Of a DNA stretch of 64,000 nt, positions 33,001-44,422 are shown in pieces (the first letter of the stretch is position 1; every line of letters begins with the position of its first letter). A program made the position numbers and the translations under genes. The notes beneath the pieces were generated by a model that was given only the letters and a program-made list of their open reading frames with translations, made no database searches and was not told the origin of the DNA. This stretch comes from Chelonoidis abingdonii (lineage: Eukaryota; Chordata; Testudines; Testudinidae): NCBI RefSeq assembly GCF_003597395.2, contig NC_133771.1, positions 46,837,773 to 46,901,772 on the forward strand. The letters are read 5' to 3'.

Positions 33001-33309
33001 TATACTAGAAGTCTGGCTTGACAAAATCCATGATGAAAATAGCCTGCAATTTTTGTGGCTTGTACATAGAGTAATTTTAGGGAAATATAAATATACCACA
33101 AATCTTAAATGCTTAACATTTATTTTGGTGATGTGCATGAAATAAATACTATATTCAACTTACAGTATATAAATTTTTTAAGCCAGGAAAAACATTCCTT
33201 CCCTCTCCCACCATGTGGGCTTGGGAGAAAACTGCAAAGAGGAACAAGCCAGAGACTCTAGTTGATAGGGGTTGAAGCTGCCAAAGCAGGGACCTTTGGT
33301 TCGTTGGAC
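30019..33309. other. Gene-free DNA with a pyrimidine-rich stretch
   Basis: A G-rich run (ggggtggggcggggcgggg) lies near 30036-30060. At 31060-31270 the plus strand is strongly C/T-rich. Open frames are short and motif-free. No transposon ends seen. Confidence 0.5.
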
Positions 33310-34560
33310 ACACAGGATGTGTCTACACAGCAACGTAAGCCCCGGGTGAGTGGAAGAATTGAGTTATCTGACCCTTACTTAGAGAACCCAGAGCCTGAGC
33401 GTCTACACTGATTGTTAACCCTATGGTAAGAATTTTCTAACACAGGCTGTAACCTGGGGCTCTGGTGTTCATGCTGCAGCATGGAGACCCGAGTCAAACC
33501 AACCATACCCCCAGACTCCATAGTACCCTCCTGAAATGTGGCTACTCTAGCTCTTTGACTGTTGTGCATTCTGGAAAAACTTGACTGTCCACCCTGCAGG
33601 TTACTGGAAGTTTGAACAGCTGCGAACACAGCCTGCTGAGCCGTCCTTTTGGTCTGAGAGCTCCCAGCTACCAGAGCCAGCAACATGGAGGAGGCACCTT
33701 TTGAAGAACTTCTCTTGCTTGTGCTTTCACTCCTGTGTCAGGAAATGGGCAGAGCACCTGTGAGGTGCTGGTGGACATTTTAATGGCATTTTCTGACCCA
33801 CCAAATGTACCTGACACAGTTTATGATGGAGCAGAAGGAAGGGGGATGACAGAGGAATGCCCCCAGGCCTGGCAGACTCAAACTGGCTGATGCTATTTAT
33901 GACACTTGATGCAGCTGTTGATGCCCCCTATGTAGACTGGCACTTCTGGTGCAAGGCTACAGGCACAGACTGGTGAAATCACATCACCAGGCAGACCTGC
34001 GATGACTAGCAATGGGTCCAGAACTTTTGCATGAAGAAAGCTATATTTCTGGAACTTGGTGAATAGCTTTCCCCACTCCTCCAACACCATGCATGTGGAT
34101 GGCCATCACGCTCCAGAAGCAGAGTGCTAAAACCATCTGGAAGCTGGCTACACTGCAGTGCTACAGGTCTGTGGCAATCCAGTTTGAGGTTGGAAGGTTG
34201 ACTCTGAGTAAAGTGGTGGAGGAGGCTTCTGAGGCAATCAGGCATGTGGTTTACCCCACAGTGACAACCATAAAAGATATTCCTGAGGTAATTGCTGACT
34301 TTGAGATTTCCAAACTGAACTGGGGCCATTGATGGGACTCATGTACCCATAGTTTGCCCTCCTCAAGGAGCACAGGAGTACATAAACAGCAAAGGGTGCT
34401 ACTCGGTTGTTATGCAGGCCCTCATGGACCATAGAGGGCGATTTATGAATGCCAATGTGTGTTGCACTGGGAAAGTTAATGATGCAGGGTTCACTCAGAG
34501 CTCAGGCCTTCTCCATCATCAAAGAATCCATAAAGGAGATAAACTCCATAAAAACCTTTT
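33310..34560 (+). mobile_element. PIF/Harbinger-like DNA transposon relic
   Basis: It begins with a terminus-like GATGTGTCTACACAGCAACG. Coding similarity to Harbinger transposase lies at about 34090-34560. No right terminal inverted repeat could be found, so the element appears 3'-truncated. A GC-moderate 5' region of about 780 bp lies between terminus and transposase homology. Confidence 0.6.
34093..34560 (+). pseudogene. Harbinger/HARBI1-like transposase fragment
   Basis: IWKLATLQCYRSVAIQFEVG, then a helix ending in AIRHVVYPT, is the helix-turn-helix-like region before the catalytic core. After a stop the next frame gives a G-x-H-x-DGTH-like region (WDSCTH: the DGTH Asp is disturbed) followed by STGVHKQQRV and GPHGP, frameshifted copies of the EYINRKGYYS and VDHRGRF blocks. 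It is a decayed DDE transposase, not a HARBI1 host gene, because stops and shifts interrupt it. Confidence 0.6.
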
Positions 34561-35883
34561 CTAGAGCTGCCAGAATAACTTTTTTCTAAATTCTTTTGAC
34601 AGTTCCCAGGTAGTGAGAGTTAAGGCTGTTTGCATCTTTTGCACACTGTAGTCCCTCAGCTCCCACACATGATTTGCCCACTTTTGAAGCCTGCCCGTCT
34701 TTGGGGTGGATCCTGTGGTCCTTTCTATCAACTCCATTGTCCTGCGAGTCATGGTAGTGTGTGTCCTTTCTATCAGGAATCTCCATCAACCCAAGCAGGG
34801 GAGATAGGGAGTGTCTTCAACCAGTACGTTGAGGTAAAATCTACCTGGCCCTCATCACTGTGGTTTCCATGGAGTTAACTAGCTTGAGTTTGCTTTCCTG
34901 ATGTAAAAAGGCAGCTATTCTTGCAGTAAAGACATGGGACATGGATAGTGGATGGGGTTATCTAGCATAGTTCCTCCTGGTCTGACCAACCACCGTCACA
35001 TTTTCTTGTCTAAACAAACGTGGAGATTCACATTTATACTCTTCCTCCAGTGCAAAATTATAGTTTGAGTAGTCAATTTCCTCTTTCAGGACAGATTGTC
35101 TCATTCCCATTTGTTCTAATGTTACCCTGGATCATGTGGAACAGCAATTATTTTGTTGACTGTTTTTCTCATTTTAAATATATTTAAATATAACAGAGTG
35201 GGAGTAGTGTCAGGGAAATATGTGTCATTTCAGGTTCTCTGACACTGGAAGGAGGTGGGGTGACTCAGAGATTCCCCCCTTCCCCATCACTTCGGAACTG
35301 TTGCCTTGTGTCTGAGCCATACAGAGTTCAACCCTTCATATTCCTTCACTTCCCAAAGTGTCCAGTGAGGTAGTGTTCTTAGCTGTCTGTGTTAGGGAAA
35401 GGTGCTTGGACATCTTAGATCCTAAATCAAAGTCACTCTGGCAGGAAATGAAAGTGTCACAGACCTGGAAGGGAATTTCAAATGGATCCCAAGCACACTT
35501 CCAATCCCATTTTCTCTCTACTGGCAAAGCCACTTCTCGACAGGTTGGCTATATCTTCCCCCCCGTTATGAAGATGCTAAACATTTTATAAATAACACTA
35601 ATGAGACAAAACTGAGGAAGCAGGTTTCAATGGATTATGGGAGAATCTCTCATCCTGATTCTGAGACATCAGTTATAACCTACTCTGGAATTTCACTTTA
35701 AATGAAAATGAAAGTGTCTTCTAACGCTCTACGATATGGGTTTTGTATCTTTCATGACGACTCATTGGTCATATAACTGTATGTTAGTTTTTTGTTTGTT
35801 TGTTTGTTTTTTGACAGAATGTAGCTCAGATTTATTGGGCAATTTCAGACAAATGACCATCATTTGTTTTTTTCCCAATCCCT
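34561..35883. other. Unannotated DNA
   Basis: Two overlapping minus-strand frames (34561-34789) show no recognised domain. A (TTTG)n run lies at 35793-35812. Nothing else could be supported. Confidence 0.45.
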
Positions 35884-35968
35884 GCAGGATGAAAATTCAA
35901 ATGCAGGTCAGGGGGTTGGACTAGATGACCTCCTGAGGTCCCTTCCAACCCTGATATTCTATGAATAT
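35884..35968 (+). mobile_element. CR1 (or CR1-tailed SINE) 3' tail
   Basis: 'gggggttggactagatgacc', 'tcctgaggtcccttccaacc' and 'ctgatattctatgaa' are a textbook CR1 3' terminus. Only about 85 bp is present. Confidence 0.85.
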
Positions 35969-37327
35969 CTTTGTCTCAGTTCTAGACCTACTTCACTGCA
36001 AGTTCTATGCAGCAGCATCTGTCTCTTGCTGCAGGTATCTATGGTGCCTATTCAATGGAATCCCAATCACAGCTGAGACTGCTGGGTTCTATGGCAACAC
36101 TACAGCTACTCATAATAAAACAGTCTAAGACTCAAAGGATCTTACTAAGAAACCACATTTATGATGAATAGCTGAGAAAAACATCAGATTAAAACAAAAG
36201 AAATGGTGCAATCCCTGTAATCTTCAATCTAGGTGTAATCTGTACAACCTGTGTAGTTACCACAGAGATGGAAAGGATTACTTGTCTAAAGTAATCCACT
36301 CCCCCAACCTTCAGTCCTTCTCTGACCCCTTGGCAGGTCAGAATGTCAGATTTCCCCCTTGGGATAAAATGTTTTGTTGTAATCTCACTTTGCTCCCCAG
36401 GATCCAAATCTTTTATAGTCTGTGTCCCTTTAGATAATGCAGGTGCAACAGTATGCATCTTCATATCAGGCAGGAAAGAGGAGAATCACATCAGCATTGC
36501 AAACTATGTAATGTTTGATTAGGTGCACTGTCTGGGGGCTGGGAACACGCAGAGTTCAAACAATCTCTTATGTGTACAATAGCTATTGTCCTCTATATCT
36601 GTTAACTCCAGAGCTAGAAAGGGGAGATGTTGTTTCCCAATTTTCTCTCTCAAAGTCTAGCATTCAAAATACCCCTTTGATCTTGCCTTTACCTAGAGTG
36701 TCAAGGTAACAGGATCCTGGTTTGCCTATTAAGGGTCTCTTTTCTCACTTGGAGCATTAGAGCTAATAAGATTTGGGGCCTGGATCTCCATTGCCTTCCC
36801 CCTCATGTTGTCATTTATACTTGTGCAAAGAAGGTGTAAAATGCTGTCATTTTGCTCTGGAATATTTTATATCCACTTTGCAGAGCTGTAAATGGTTGTT
36901 CAAGGGGGGAGCAGCAAGCCGCATAGGGCTCATATTTCTTAATCATCCTATTTTCTCTCCAAATCCTCAGTTTCACATGATATAAGCTATTGTTCTTTTT
37001 GTCGACCCAAGCAGCAAGTCAAAGTTCAGGGGCCTGGGCTGTTCCAGTTGGAAGTAGAAATTGATGGAGTCTGGTACTTTCTTTGATGCAGTTTTGTTTA
37101 ATTACAAGGAACGTACCAAGTCCTGCTTCTCCAAATGCAAGAGGCATCAAGAACAAAAGGAGCATTTTCTTAGCTTACAGTCCCAAGCCAACAGACCCAA
37201 AAACACACTCTTGAGCTTTTTCCAGGGTCACACAATGCTCACCAGCTACTGCTTGGCTTTCTTGTTCCCCTCCCCATGTTTCTATTTCTCTGTTCATATC
37301 TGTCCTCAGTTTGTGTGTGTTTTCCCT
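35969..37327. other. Unannotated DNA
   Basis: No gene, repeat terminus or RNA feature that I can support. Confidence 0.45.

Positions 37328-37391
<64 letters not shown>
37328..37391. repeat. Compound (CT)n(CA)n microsatellite
   Basis: About 12 CT units run directly into about 20 CA units without interruption. Likely length-polymorphic. Confidence 0.97.
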
Positions 37392-37393
<2 letters not shown>

Positions 37394-38024
37394 ACATGAG
37401 AAGTGCCATACTGTGTCAGATCAATGGTTCATATATCCAGAGTCCCAGCACTTCCCCATCCCTGTCTTCCCCTTCCAGCTTTTGGCAGTCAGATGATACT
37501 CAGACAAAAAGCTCCTCCGCCTACACAATCCAAAACTCCTGGGTGGGATCTATTAGACATTATTTTAGGTATGGCCCCTTAACTGTCTCACAACTATTTT
37601 AAGTGAAAGGGGCATTCACCCATCATTTCCAATGAGGTGTTTGTCTTTAACTTCTCTCTCCCACTTTCTCTTCACATATAAATTAGCTAAATTGATTGTA
37701 AGCAACTTGGTTCAGGGATCTCTCTCATTACATGTAGTTCTTACTTTGTAAAGAAAAAGGTGCCAGGGCTAAAAATGGCATCCTCCACAGAGTGTGACCT
37801 CACATGCACTGTAGGTACGAGGTCATGCCTTGCATGGAGGTGTAGATTGCATGCATTACTAAACACCACTGACAGAAGAGGTGCTCAGGCTCAGCACCAG
37901 CAAGCCTGGCACCAATTAAACTCTGATTACATGTCTATAAAATGCCTAGCTTGCTTTTGGGTGTAATGGGCTCCCTGGAAGGAGGGTGGTCTATTGCACA
38001 GGATTGGTGCCCAGGATTCCCAAT
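37392..38024. other. Unannotated DNA
   Basis: No feature seen. Confidence 0.4.
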
Positions 38025-38215
38025 GATGCCCAGATGCAGACTGCCTGTAAGACCTTGGTAAATCACTTAATTCATGTGTCTCAGTTCCCCATCTGTGAAA
38101 TGGAGGCAATACTTCCTTACTTCACAGGGGTATTATGAAGGTGAATTAATTAATGACTGTGAATTGCTCAGATACTAATGGCAAAGGCCATATTTAAAAG
38201 GATAGTAAATGTGCT
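38025..38215 (+). mobile_element. MIR/CORE-SINE-like relic
   Basis: Sense MIR blocks: 'gaccttggtaaatcacttaa', 'gtctcagttccccatctgtg', 'aaatggaggcaatacttcct', and a tail with 'gtattatgaaggtgaatta'. Confidence 0.75.
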
Positions 38216-38514
38216 GGGCTATATTTATGCTCTTTGAGGCTTGTAAGCGGAACACTCTTGTTCCAGGTCTGGCTGTAGTAATACTTGTATCACAGGGAGG
38301 GAAAGCACTTCCAAAAAGGGGAAGGGAATTGTCTTGGAAAAACAGACTGCAATTTATAAAGAAGTGCTTCCTGCCAACCCCTGCTTCAGGGCCCAAGGGC
38401 AGAGTTCCTTGAGGAGGGTGGGCTGAAACGCCTCTCTTCCCTCAGTAGGGAAAAACAAGACTGGTTATTAGTAGCCTCCAGCTGACCTCTCTCCCATTAT
38501 CATGGAATTTATCA

Positions 38515-39165
38515 TGGACTGGGATAGGAGAGCCATGCTCCAGGGCTGGAGGGGTGGGAGAACCAGGCTTGAGAGTGGAGGGGTGATGGGGGGCAGGATA
38601 GGGGGGAGGGGGAGCCCTCCTTTGAGGTGGAGGGGTGACAGGAGAGGAACAGGGGAGGGAGATCTGTGCTCCAGGGGTAGAGGGGGATGGGGGCAGGGCA
38701 AAGAAGGGAGAGCCATGCTCTGAGGGTGGAGGGGTGATGGAGGCAGGATGAGGGAGGGGGAGCCATGCTCTGGAGGTCAGGGGCTGAGTGGGGTAGGGCT
38801 GGGGAGAGAGAGTTGCACTTTGGAGTTGGGGGTGAGTGGGTGGGGCAGGATGAGGGAGGGGGAGCCATGCTCTGGAGGTCAGGGGCTGAGTGGGGTAGGG
38901 CTGGGGAGAGAGAGTTGCACTTTGGAGTTGGGGGTGAGTGGGTGGGGCAGGATGAGGGAGGGGGAGCCGTGCTCTGGAGGTTGACGAGTGACTAGGGCAG
39001 GATGGAGGAGTGAGAGTCGTGCTCTGGGGGTGAAGGAGTGATGGGGGCAGGACTGGAGAGGGACAGCTGTGCTCTGGTGATGGGGGGGATGACTGGAACA
39101 GGACCAGGGAGAGCCATGTTCCAGGGGTGATTGGGGGGGCAGGGCACAAAAGAGGCTGAGACTGG
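38515..39165. repeat. G-rich minisatellite with 102-bp higher-order unit
   Basis: Diverged units of about 50 bp (containing 'gagccatgctctg', 'ggaggggtgatggg', 'caggatgaggga') run through the region. From 38748 a 102-bp unit made of two such units is repeated without visible change at 38850, and starts a third time at 38952 before diverging. The antisense strand reads as a long Pro/Ser/His-rich frame, a by-product of the repeat. Confidence 0.88.
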
Positions 39166-39339
39166 GACCTGGACAGTGAATCCTGCCACTGGCCTGGCTC
39201 CTCAAACACCACAAGCTTCAGGATCCCTTCCCCCTGGCTGCTAGTACCTCTCTCCACCAGAGCCAGGCAGTTCCTGAGTGACGCTCCAGTTCTAGCAGCA
39301 GCTGCTCTTCCCGCCCTCCCGGCAATGGAATGGAAGCTG

Positions 39340-39443
39340 ACTGAGGACCAACTTTTGGTGTCTGGTCAATAGTACTGACAGGACACTGTCATGTCCCCTT
39401 TTCAACTGGATTTTCCAGTCAAAAACTGACACCTGGTAACCCT
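39340..39443. mobile_element. Right end of a DNA-transposon-like MITE
   Basis: 'gtcaatagtactgacaggac' (a short inverted repeat) and the end 'tgacacctggtaaccctaa' match a MITE terminus I know from reptile genomes (inverse of 'tagggttgccaggtgtc'). The matching left terminus was not found; the minisatellite may lie inside the element. Confidence 0.5.
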
Positions 39444-40885
39444 AAGCTGAGACCCAAGAGAGACAGGCAGCCTGAAATATAGCATCCATGACAGCCATAT
39501 TTGTTAGCCTGGGTTTTGGCAAGGCCTGCTGGGAAATAGGAAAATGTACATAAACATCACTCTTCTCACAGACCAGGCAGAAATTTGGAAGGAGCCTGCC
39601 TGACTGGAGGAAGAGGCATCTTTTCAAGAAGTATTGGGTAAGCAACTTACCACTTGTTTTATCGAGTAATATTTCTTTGTAAAGACTCTGAGGCAGATAC
39701 TTAAATAAAATATGTGGTACAGACCCTGAGACTGGATGTAGGGATGTTTCCTCTTTTTTCATTTAGAATCATATGAACCAGAGACCCTGACAATGGGAAT
39801 TTTTGTTAAAAACTTCAGGGGCTTTCTGTTTTGTGGCTTGGCCTGTGATTATAAATTATAATGTATTTATTTATTTATCTACTTTTATGGCCTTTCATTT
39901 CTTTGGAATCCTTTATCTGTCCTGCTGCTGCACAGTGTCTGCCCTTTGCCACTCAGATCTCCTCCTGAGCATCAGTGAAATGAAGTGCTGTGTGCGTCCG
40001 AGAAATCCATGTTAGCACATTGTTGCAACCACACTGGCAGACTATCACCAACAGGGCTGGTGCAGTAGCAGAAATAATCTTTTTTATACCATGTGAGTGA
40101 AATGGCAGCCATCATGCTGTAGAAAGCAGCTGGTGAAAGACCTAGTTCTGATCAGACCTAGCTAGATTAGGGCCAGGGTACACCTGAGACATGTACAAGA
40201 GCAGCAGCAGCAGAGGCTTAGGGATGGGAACGGGCCTGGGAGTCCAGAAAGGCAGCAGTAAATGATTGGGAATTTGATGTTTATACACCAAACAAGAATG
40301 TCGCATTCTCCCTAGGGTAACATTCACACGTTGCCTGGCTTACGTTTGTTTGTGTGCAAAGAAAAGACACTTGTCTCTGATAAGTGAGCGTCAAAGCTGA
40401 ATAAAGATAAAAATTCCAAATACAGATACAGATAGTGAGAGCAGCTGTCCAACCAGCCTGCTGGAGAAGATATAGCTGTATAAATACAATACATCCCTTT
40501 TATCATGAAACGGCATGCAAAGACGAGTATTTATTTAAAACGTTTGCTCTCAGAGAGCCTGCCTTGTTGAGATACATATCTTGCTTTTATGAGAGTCCCG
40601 GGGGACGCTGGTTAGTTATTATTTAACGCAAGCATACTTCAACGGGCACTCGGGTAATTACAATGCATACCACTCATGCAAAAGGTGCAGACAACACTGA
40701 GCAGTCGTGATGGCACTGAGAAGCTTTCTAAATGAAGGATTAAGACTTTCTTAAAGTCAGAAAACAGGGATGCGTGTTTCAATAGACTAGGGAGCTGACC
40801 AGCTTTCTTGGGCTCAGCAACCCTAAAGCCTGCCTCCCACAGTCCATTGGAATGCTGGATACTTCAATAACAATCGCACTTAAAC
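39444..40885. other. Unannotated DNA
   Basis: No supported feature. A short (CAG)n run lies at 40201-40212. Confidence 0.4.
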
Positions 40886-41045
40886 CTTTTAGACTGTGGA
40901 TTCCAAAGCTTTACAAAGGCAGAAACTGAGGCCTGGAGAGAGAAATAATGTAGCCAAGGTCACCCAGCAAGGCCAGTATCAGGAACTGAACCATGGTCTC
41001 CTGATGCCTCATTCATTGCCCTGTGCACTAAGATGCATTGTTTCC
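40886..41045 (-). mobile_element. MIR/CORE-SINE-like relic
   Basis: Antisense blocks: 'ccaaagctttacaaaggcag', 'aaactgaggcctggagagag', 'ccaaggtcacccagcaagg', 'ggaactgaaccatggtctcc'. Confidence 0.75.
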
Positions 41046-42204
41046 TTTAATACAGATATATATTACAATTTTTATGAGAGTTATCAAAGCTGGCATTCAG
41101 TCTGCATGACCTCTTTCAGGTGATCTGCAAAGGGGGAAGTTGGTGTTTCTTACAGATGGACTAAAAGGCTACCCTCTGGATAAGGGCAGGTTTTTAACAG
41201 AGCCATGGTGGCTCTCTTTCTCCCACCCTTTTAGTGGAGTATCCTGAGAATACTTTGCACATGGAGGTTAGTACTTCTCTGCAGTACACCTGTCCCACAG
41301 CCATTACCCCACTGCTCAACACTTGGTCTTCACATGGTTTTAACAGCATCACTCCACAGGACAGAGCTGTCTAACTGAGGGGTTCGTTTCTAGTGTAAAC
41401 AGGCTTGGGAACAGAACTTCCATTAACAACACTAGCTAGAGCTGTGCATCTAATCCCTTGTGCATTACACCAGTCCTGACCCCATTGAATTAAATGGCAA
41501 AACACCCACTGACTTACAGGTGACAACTTGCTTTATTTAACTATTGTGCCCACATGCAGACAATCTTTAAAAAATATATTTGCACACAATACTTTAGTGA
41601 AACCTAGCCAGGTAAATGGAGTTACACCAGTGTAAAACTGGAGTAACAGAGGGGTGAATCAGGACCCTCCCCCATGTGCACTATTCCCCCTCCACTGCAT
41701 TTTATAGTTGCTCACCTTAAAGCTACAATACAGTATTTCCCACAGAACTTCACACTTTCCCCTTATCTGGCTGCTTAGCAGGCTTCCTCTCACAGAAGTC
41801 ATGTACACTGCTACCAGTGGGTAAAGCAGGCTGCAGCCACTACCTCAGGACTTGCTAGGCAACTACTGAAGAGCATGGGGGGCAGTGACAAGAAGTGGTG
41901 GAATACTTTCAATTACCCTTTGTCCTCCCTCTTCCCCCAAAAAATGAGGAACATGCACCAACACTTAGAGGGCCTGAGTTGACAGGACGGGGATATGATC
42001 CGTTTTATGAATTAGATATTGACCACAGTGTTTCCACACTGGTGGAGACTGGTGCACATGTCGCCCCAATCTCTTTATATTACTTCTGGTAAATACCATC
42101 AGTACAGAGGGGCTAAATCAAGCCTTGTGTGCATATATGGTCTTTGACTGTGCAAGGAGCTCATGCTGAGCTCCCCAACAGAATTATCATGGAAAGAAGA
42201 CAAC
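41046..42204. other. Mostly unannotated DNA with a small palindromic repeat piece
   Basis: At about 41620-41650 'gagttacaccagtgtaaaac' followed by 'tggagtaac' is a short palindrome of a type seen in amniote MITEs. Nothing else is supported. Confidence 0.4.
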
Positions 42205-42470
42205 TGAGAAAAAGAGAGGCCTGGTGGTTATGGTAATGGCATGGGCCTCAGGATCTTTTGGGTTCAAATCCTAGCTCTGCTGTAAGCTTCTTTTGTGACC
42301 TTGGGCAAGTCACTTAATATCTCTGTGTATTAGTTCCCCATCTGTAGAATGGGAATAACAATACTTCCTTTCTGCTACCTTTTGTTTTGTATTACAGACT
42401 GTAAGATCATTGAGGCAGGGATTGCCTTTTACTATGTGTCACCCAATGCCTAGAATATGGGGGGAGAGGG
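42205..42470 (+). mobile_element. MIR/CORE-SINE-like relic with tRNA head
   Basis: The tRNA-like head 'ggtggttatggtaatggcat' is followed by the B box in 'gggttcaaatcctagctctg', then 'gaccttgggcaagtcactta' and 'ttccccatctgtagaatggg'. It is the most complete MIR in the window. Confidence 0.82.
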
Positions 42471-44069
42471 GAGTCCTCACTCTGTTAGAGCCTCTTGCAC
42501 TAACATAATACGCCTACCATTAATAATGATGGGAATGAAAGAGGAACATTGGGAATGAGCAAATCTTGTAGCACATGTAAAACCCCTGTACAAAAATGTA
42601 CAGGGAAACTAAGATAATAAATTTCCATAATTTTCAAAAGTCTGTCAGTATTTTGAATGGCTGCCGACTTTAAATCTAAACTGATATGTTTCTTATGTTA
42701 CTCTGCGTAGGGGGAGATAATTGCATCTCATTTCTCCACGGTACACTGTGTAAAATGCTGAACCGCATTTCCACTCTGTCTGTTCTTCTTAACTCTGAGG
42801 AGCTTTAACTACTTTTGATTCTTCAGTCCCAGAAAGCCACTATTTAGCAATTAACTTTTTTTATGAACTACTAAGTCAAATATGACTGAAAATGCCAACA
42901 AAAATATGTCTGAAAAGATAGATAACATGGCTGTGCCAACAGAAACAAATTGTCACACTATATGTTTCCAATGTATTTAATGAACATTTTGTCAAATGAA
43001 AAGTTATACTGATTCTGCCTCTCTAAAAATAATTGTCTTAAAACTGGGAATTTTTAAAATACAAATAATAATCCTATGCTGCAGCTTTAAAAACATAAAT
43101 TCTTCAACTATTCATATGTGTTTCTTTTGTGACCTGGAGTTCAAATTTCTCTGCTGTTTCACTGCCTACGAACATAAGTTTAACAATTAAAGTGAAGCTG
43201 GAAAAAGCATGTTTGGTTTTGCGCTCTAGCACTGTTACACAATCGTGAAGGCTGAAGTTCCTTTCTGTTTTCCTTGTGTAAACTGCAAAGGGAAATAGCT
43301 GCCTAGTCTCGTGTTTCAAAAAAACATTTGTAGGCCTCTCAGTCTGTACATGAAAAAGGGATTCTTCCATTCAAAGGCACCTGATTAGAAAGATTCGCTT
43401 AGGGTTTTCCTCACTCTATTACTTTCATTGTAGAAGATTGTTTGCAGTGATAGTACAAGAGCGATGTTAGTGGAAAGAAAGCAAGTTGGCTTACTTGGAC
43501 AGAAATGGCAGAAATGGTGATTTATGAAGGCTGAAAGGATGTGCCCCACAGAAAAGGTGGGACTAGTGTCACTGATTTACTCTTTGTCCAAAGCGGTATG
43601 AGGTTAACAAAATTATTCTAGGCAATGAATTCCCCTTGAAGTGTGAATAGATATCAGAATCACTGATATAGCAATTAAACATAGTTTGTTGTATTTAAAT
43701 TCTACTTTTAATTTTTAAACACTTCTTAGCAATCTTTGTTTATCTTAATAGTGTGACTGTCAATGTAGATGATGTACATATGGTGACATTACAGCTGTAT
43801 GGAACCTGATGGTATAGTCCAGAGACAATAAGTTAGTCTTTGCTTCAACCAGCCCACTAGCCAAACAAAGTAAATTGATGAAAAACTATAGTCTAAGAAT
43901 ACAGGAAAGCTGAATTAGTTTTCACTAATTGTCAGGGACGCAGACTGGGCACTTGAACAGGAAACATTGTCCAATATTTGCTTCTCTTTACAAAAATTTG
44001 GTGACAAACACCCATGCTAATTTTAATATGATAAAGCACTAAATCATTTAAATAATGACCGCTGCTTCT
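42471..44069. other. AT-rich DNA, no gene seen
   Basis: No motif-bearing ORF or repeat terminus found. Confidence 0.45.
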
Positions 44070-44422
44070 GAAAGTCATGTGTAATGGGGTGTGTGGTAGA
44101 CCTTCTTTGGAAAACCAATGGGATTTGTGCTCCTAAATCTTTCTGGTAAGTCTGAAAATCACCTTTATGTGAGTTGTGTATTATGGGGGAGATTTTCAAA
44201 GGTACAGAGGGGAGTTAAATACTTTAAAAATCTTTCCTATAATACACAAGTACATAGGGTTTTCAGAAGCCCCTAAAAGATTTAAGGGTGCAAGTCTCAT
44301 TGGTTTTCCAAATAAGGTATAGCTACACCTCATTACATACAACTTTTAGAAGTACCTAACTCCCCTTGAAAGTCTATGGTTACTGGGCATATAACTCCAA
44401 TTTGGGTCTTTGAAAATCTCTA
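44070..44422. repeat. Long imperfect palindrome (foldback/MITE)
   Basis: The left half (about 44075-44190, 'ggaaaaccaatgggatttgt', 'gtgtattatgggg') is the diverged reverse complement of the right half (about 44233-44345, 'ctataatacac', 'tcattggttttccaaataag'). The centre and right end carry GAGATTTTCAAAGG (about 44189) and CTTTGAAAATCTC (about 44410), terminal motifs of a known class of amniote palindromic MITEs. No ORF. Confidence 0.7.

Noticed and set aside
33310..34560. Intact HARBI1-like domesticated gene
   Set aside because: Stops and frame changes interrupt the transposase and the DGTH-like motif is disturbed.
37061..37602. Frames with His/Thr and Ser/Leu repeats
   Set aside because: Translations of the (CT)n(CA)n microsatellite.
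38442..39257. 271-aa Pro/Ser/His-rich, mucin-like frame on the minus strand
   Set aside because: It is the translation of the minisatellite; other frames of the same array are also open because the unit length is a multiple of three.
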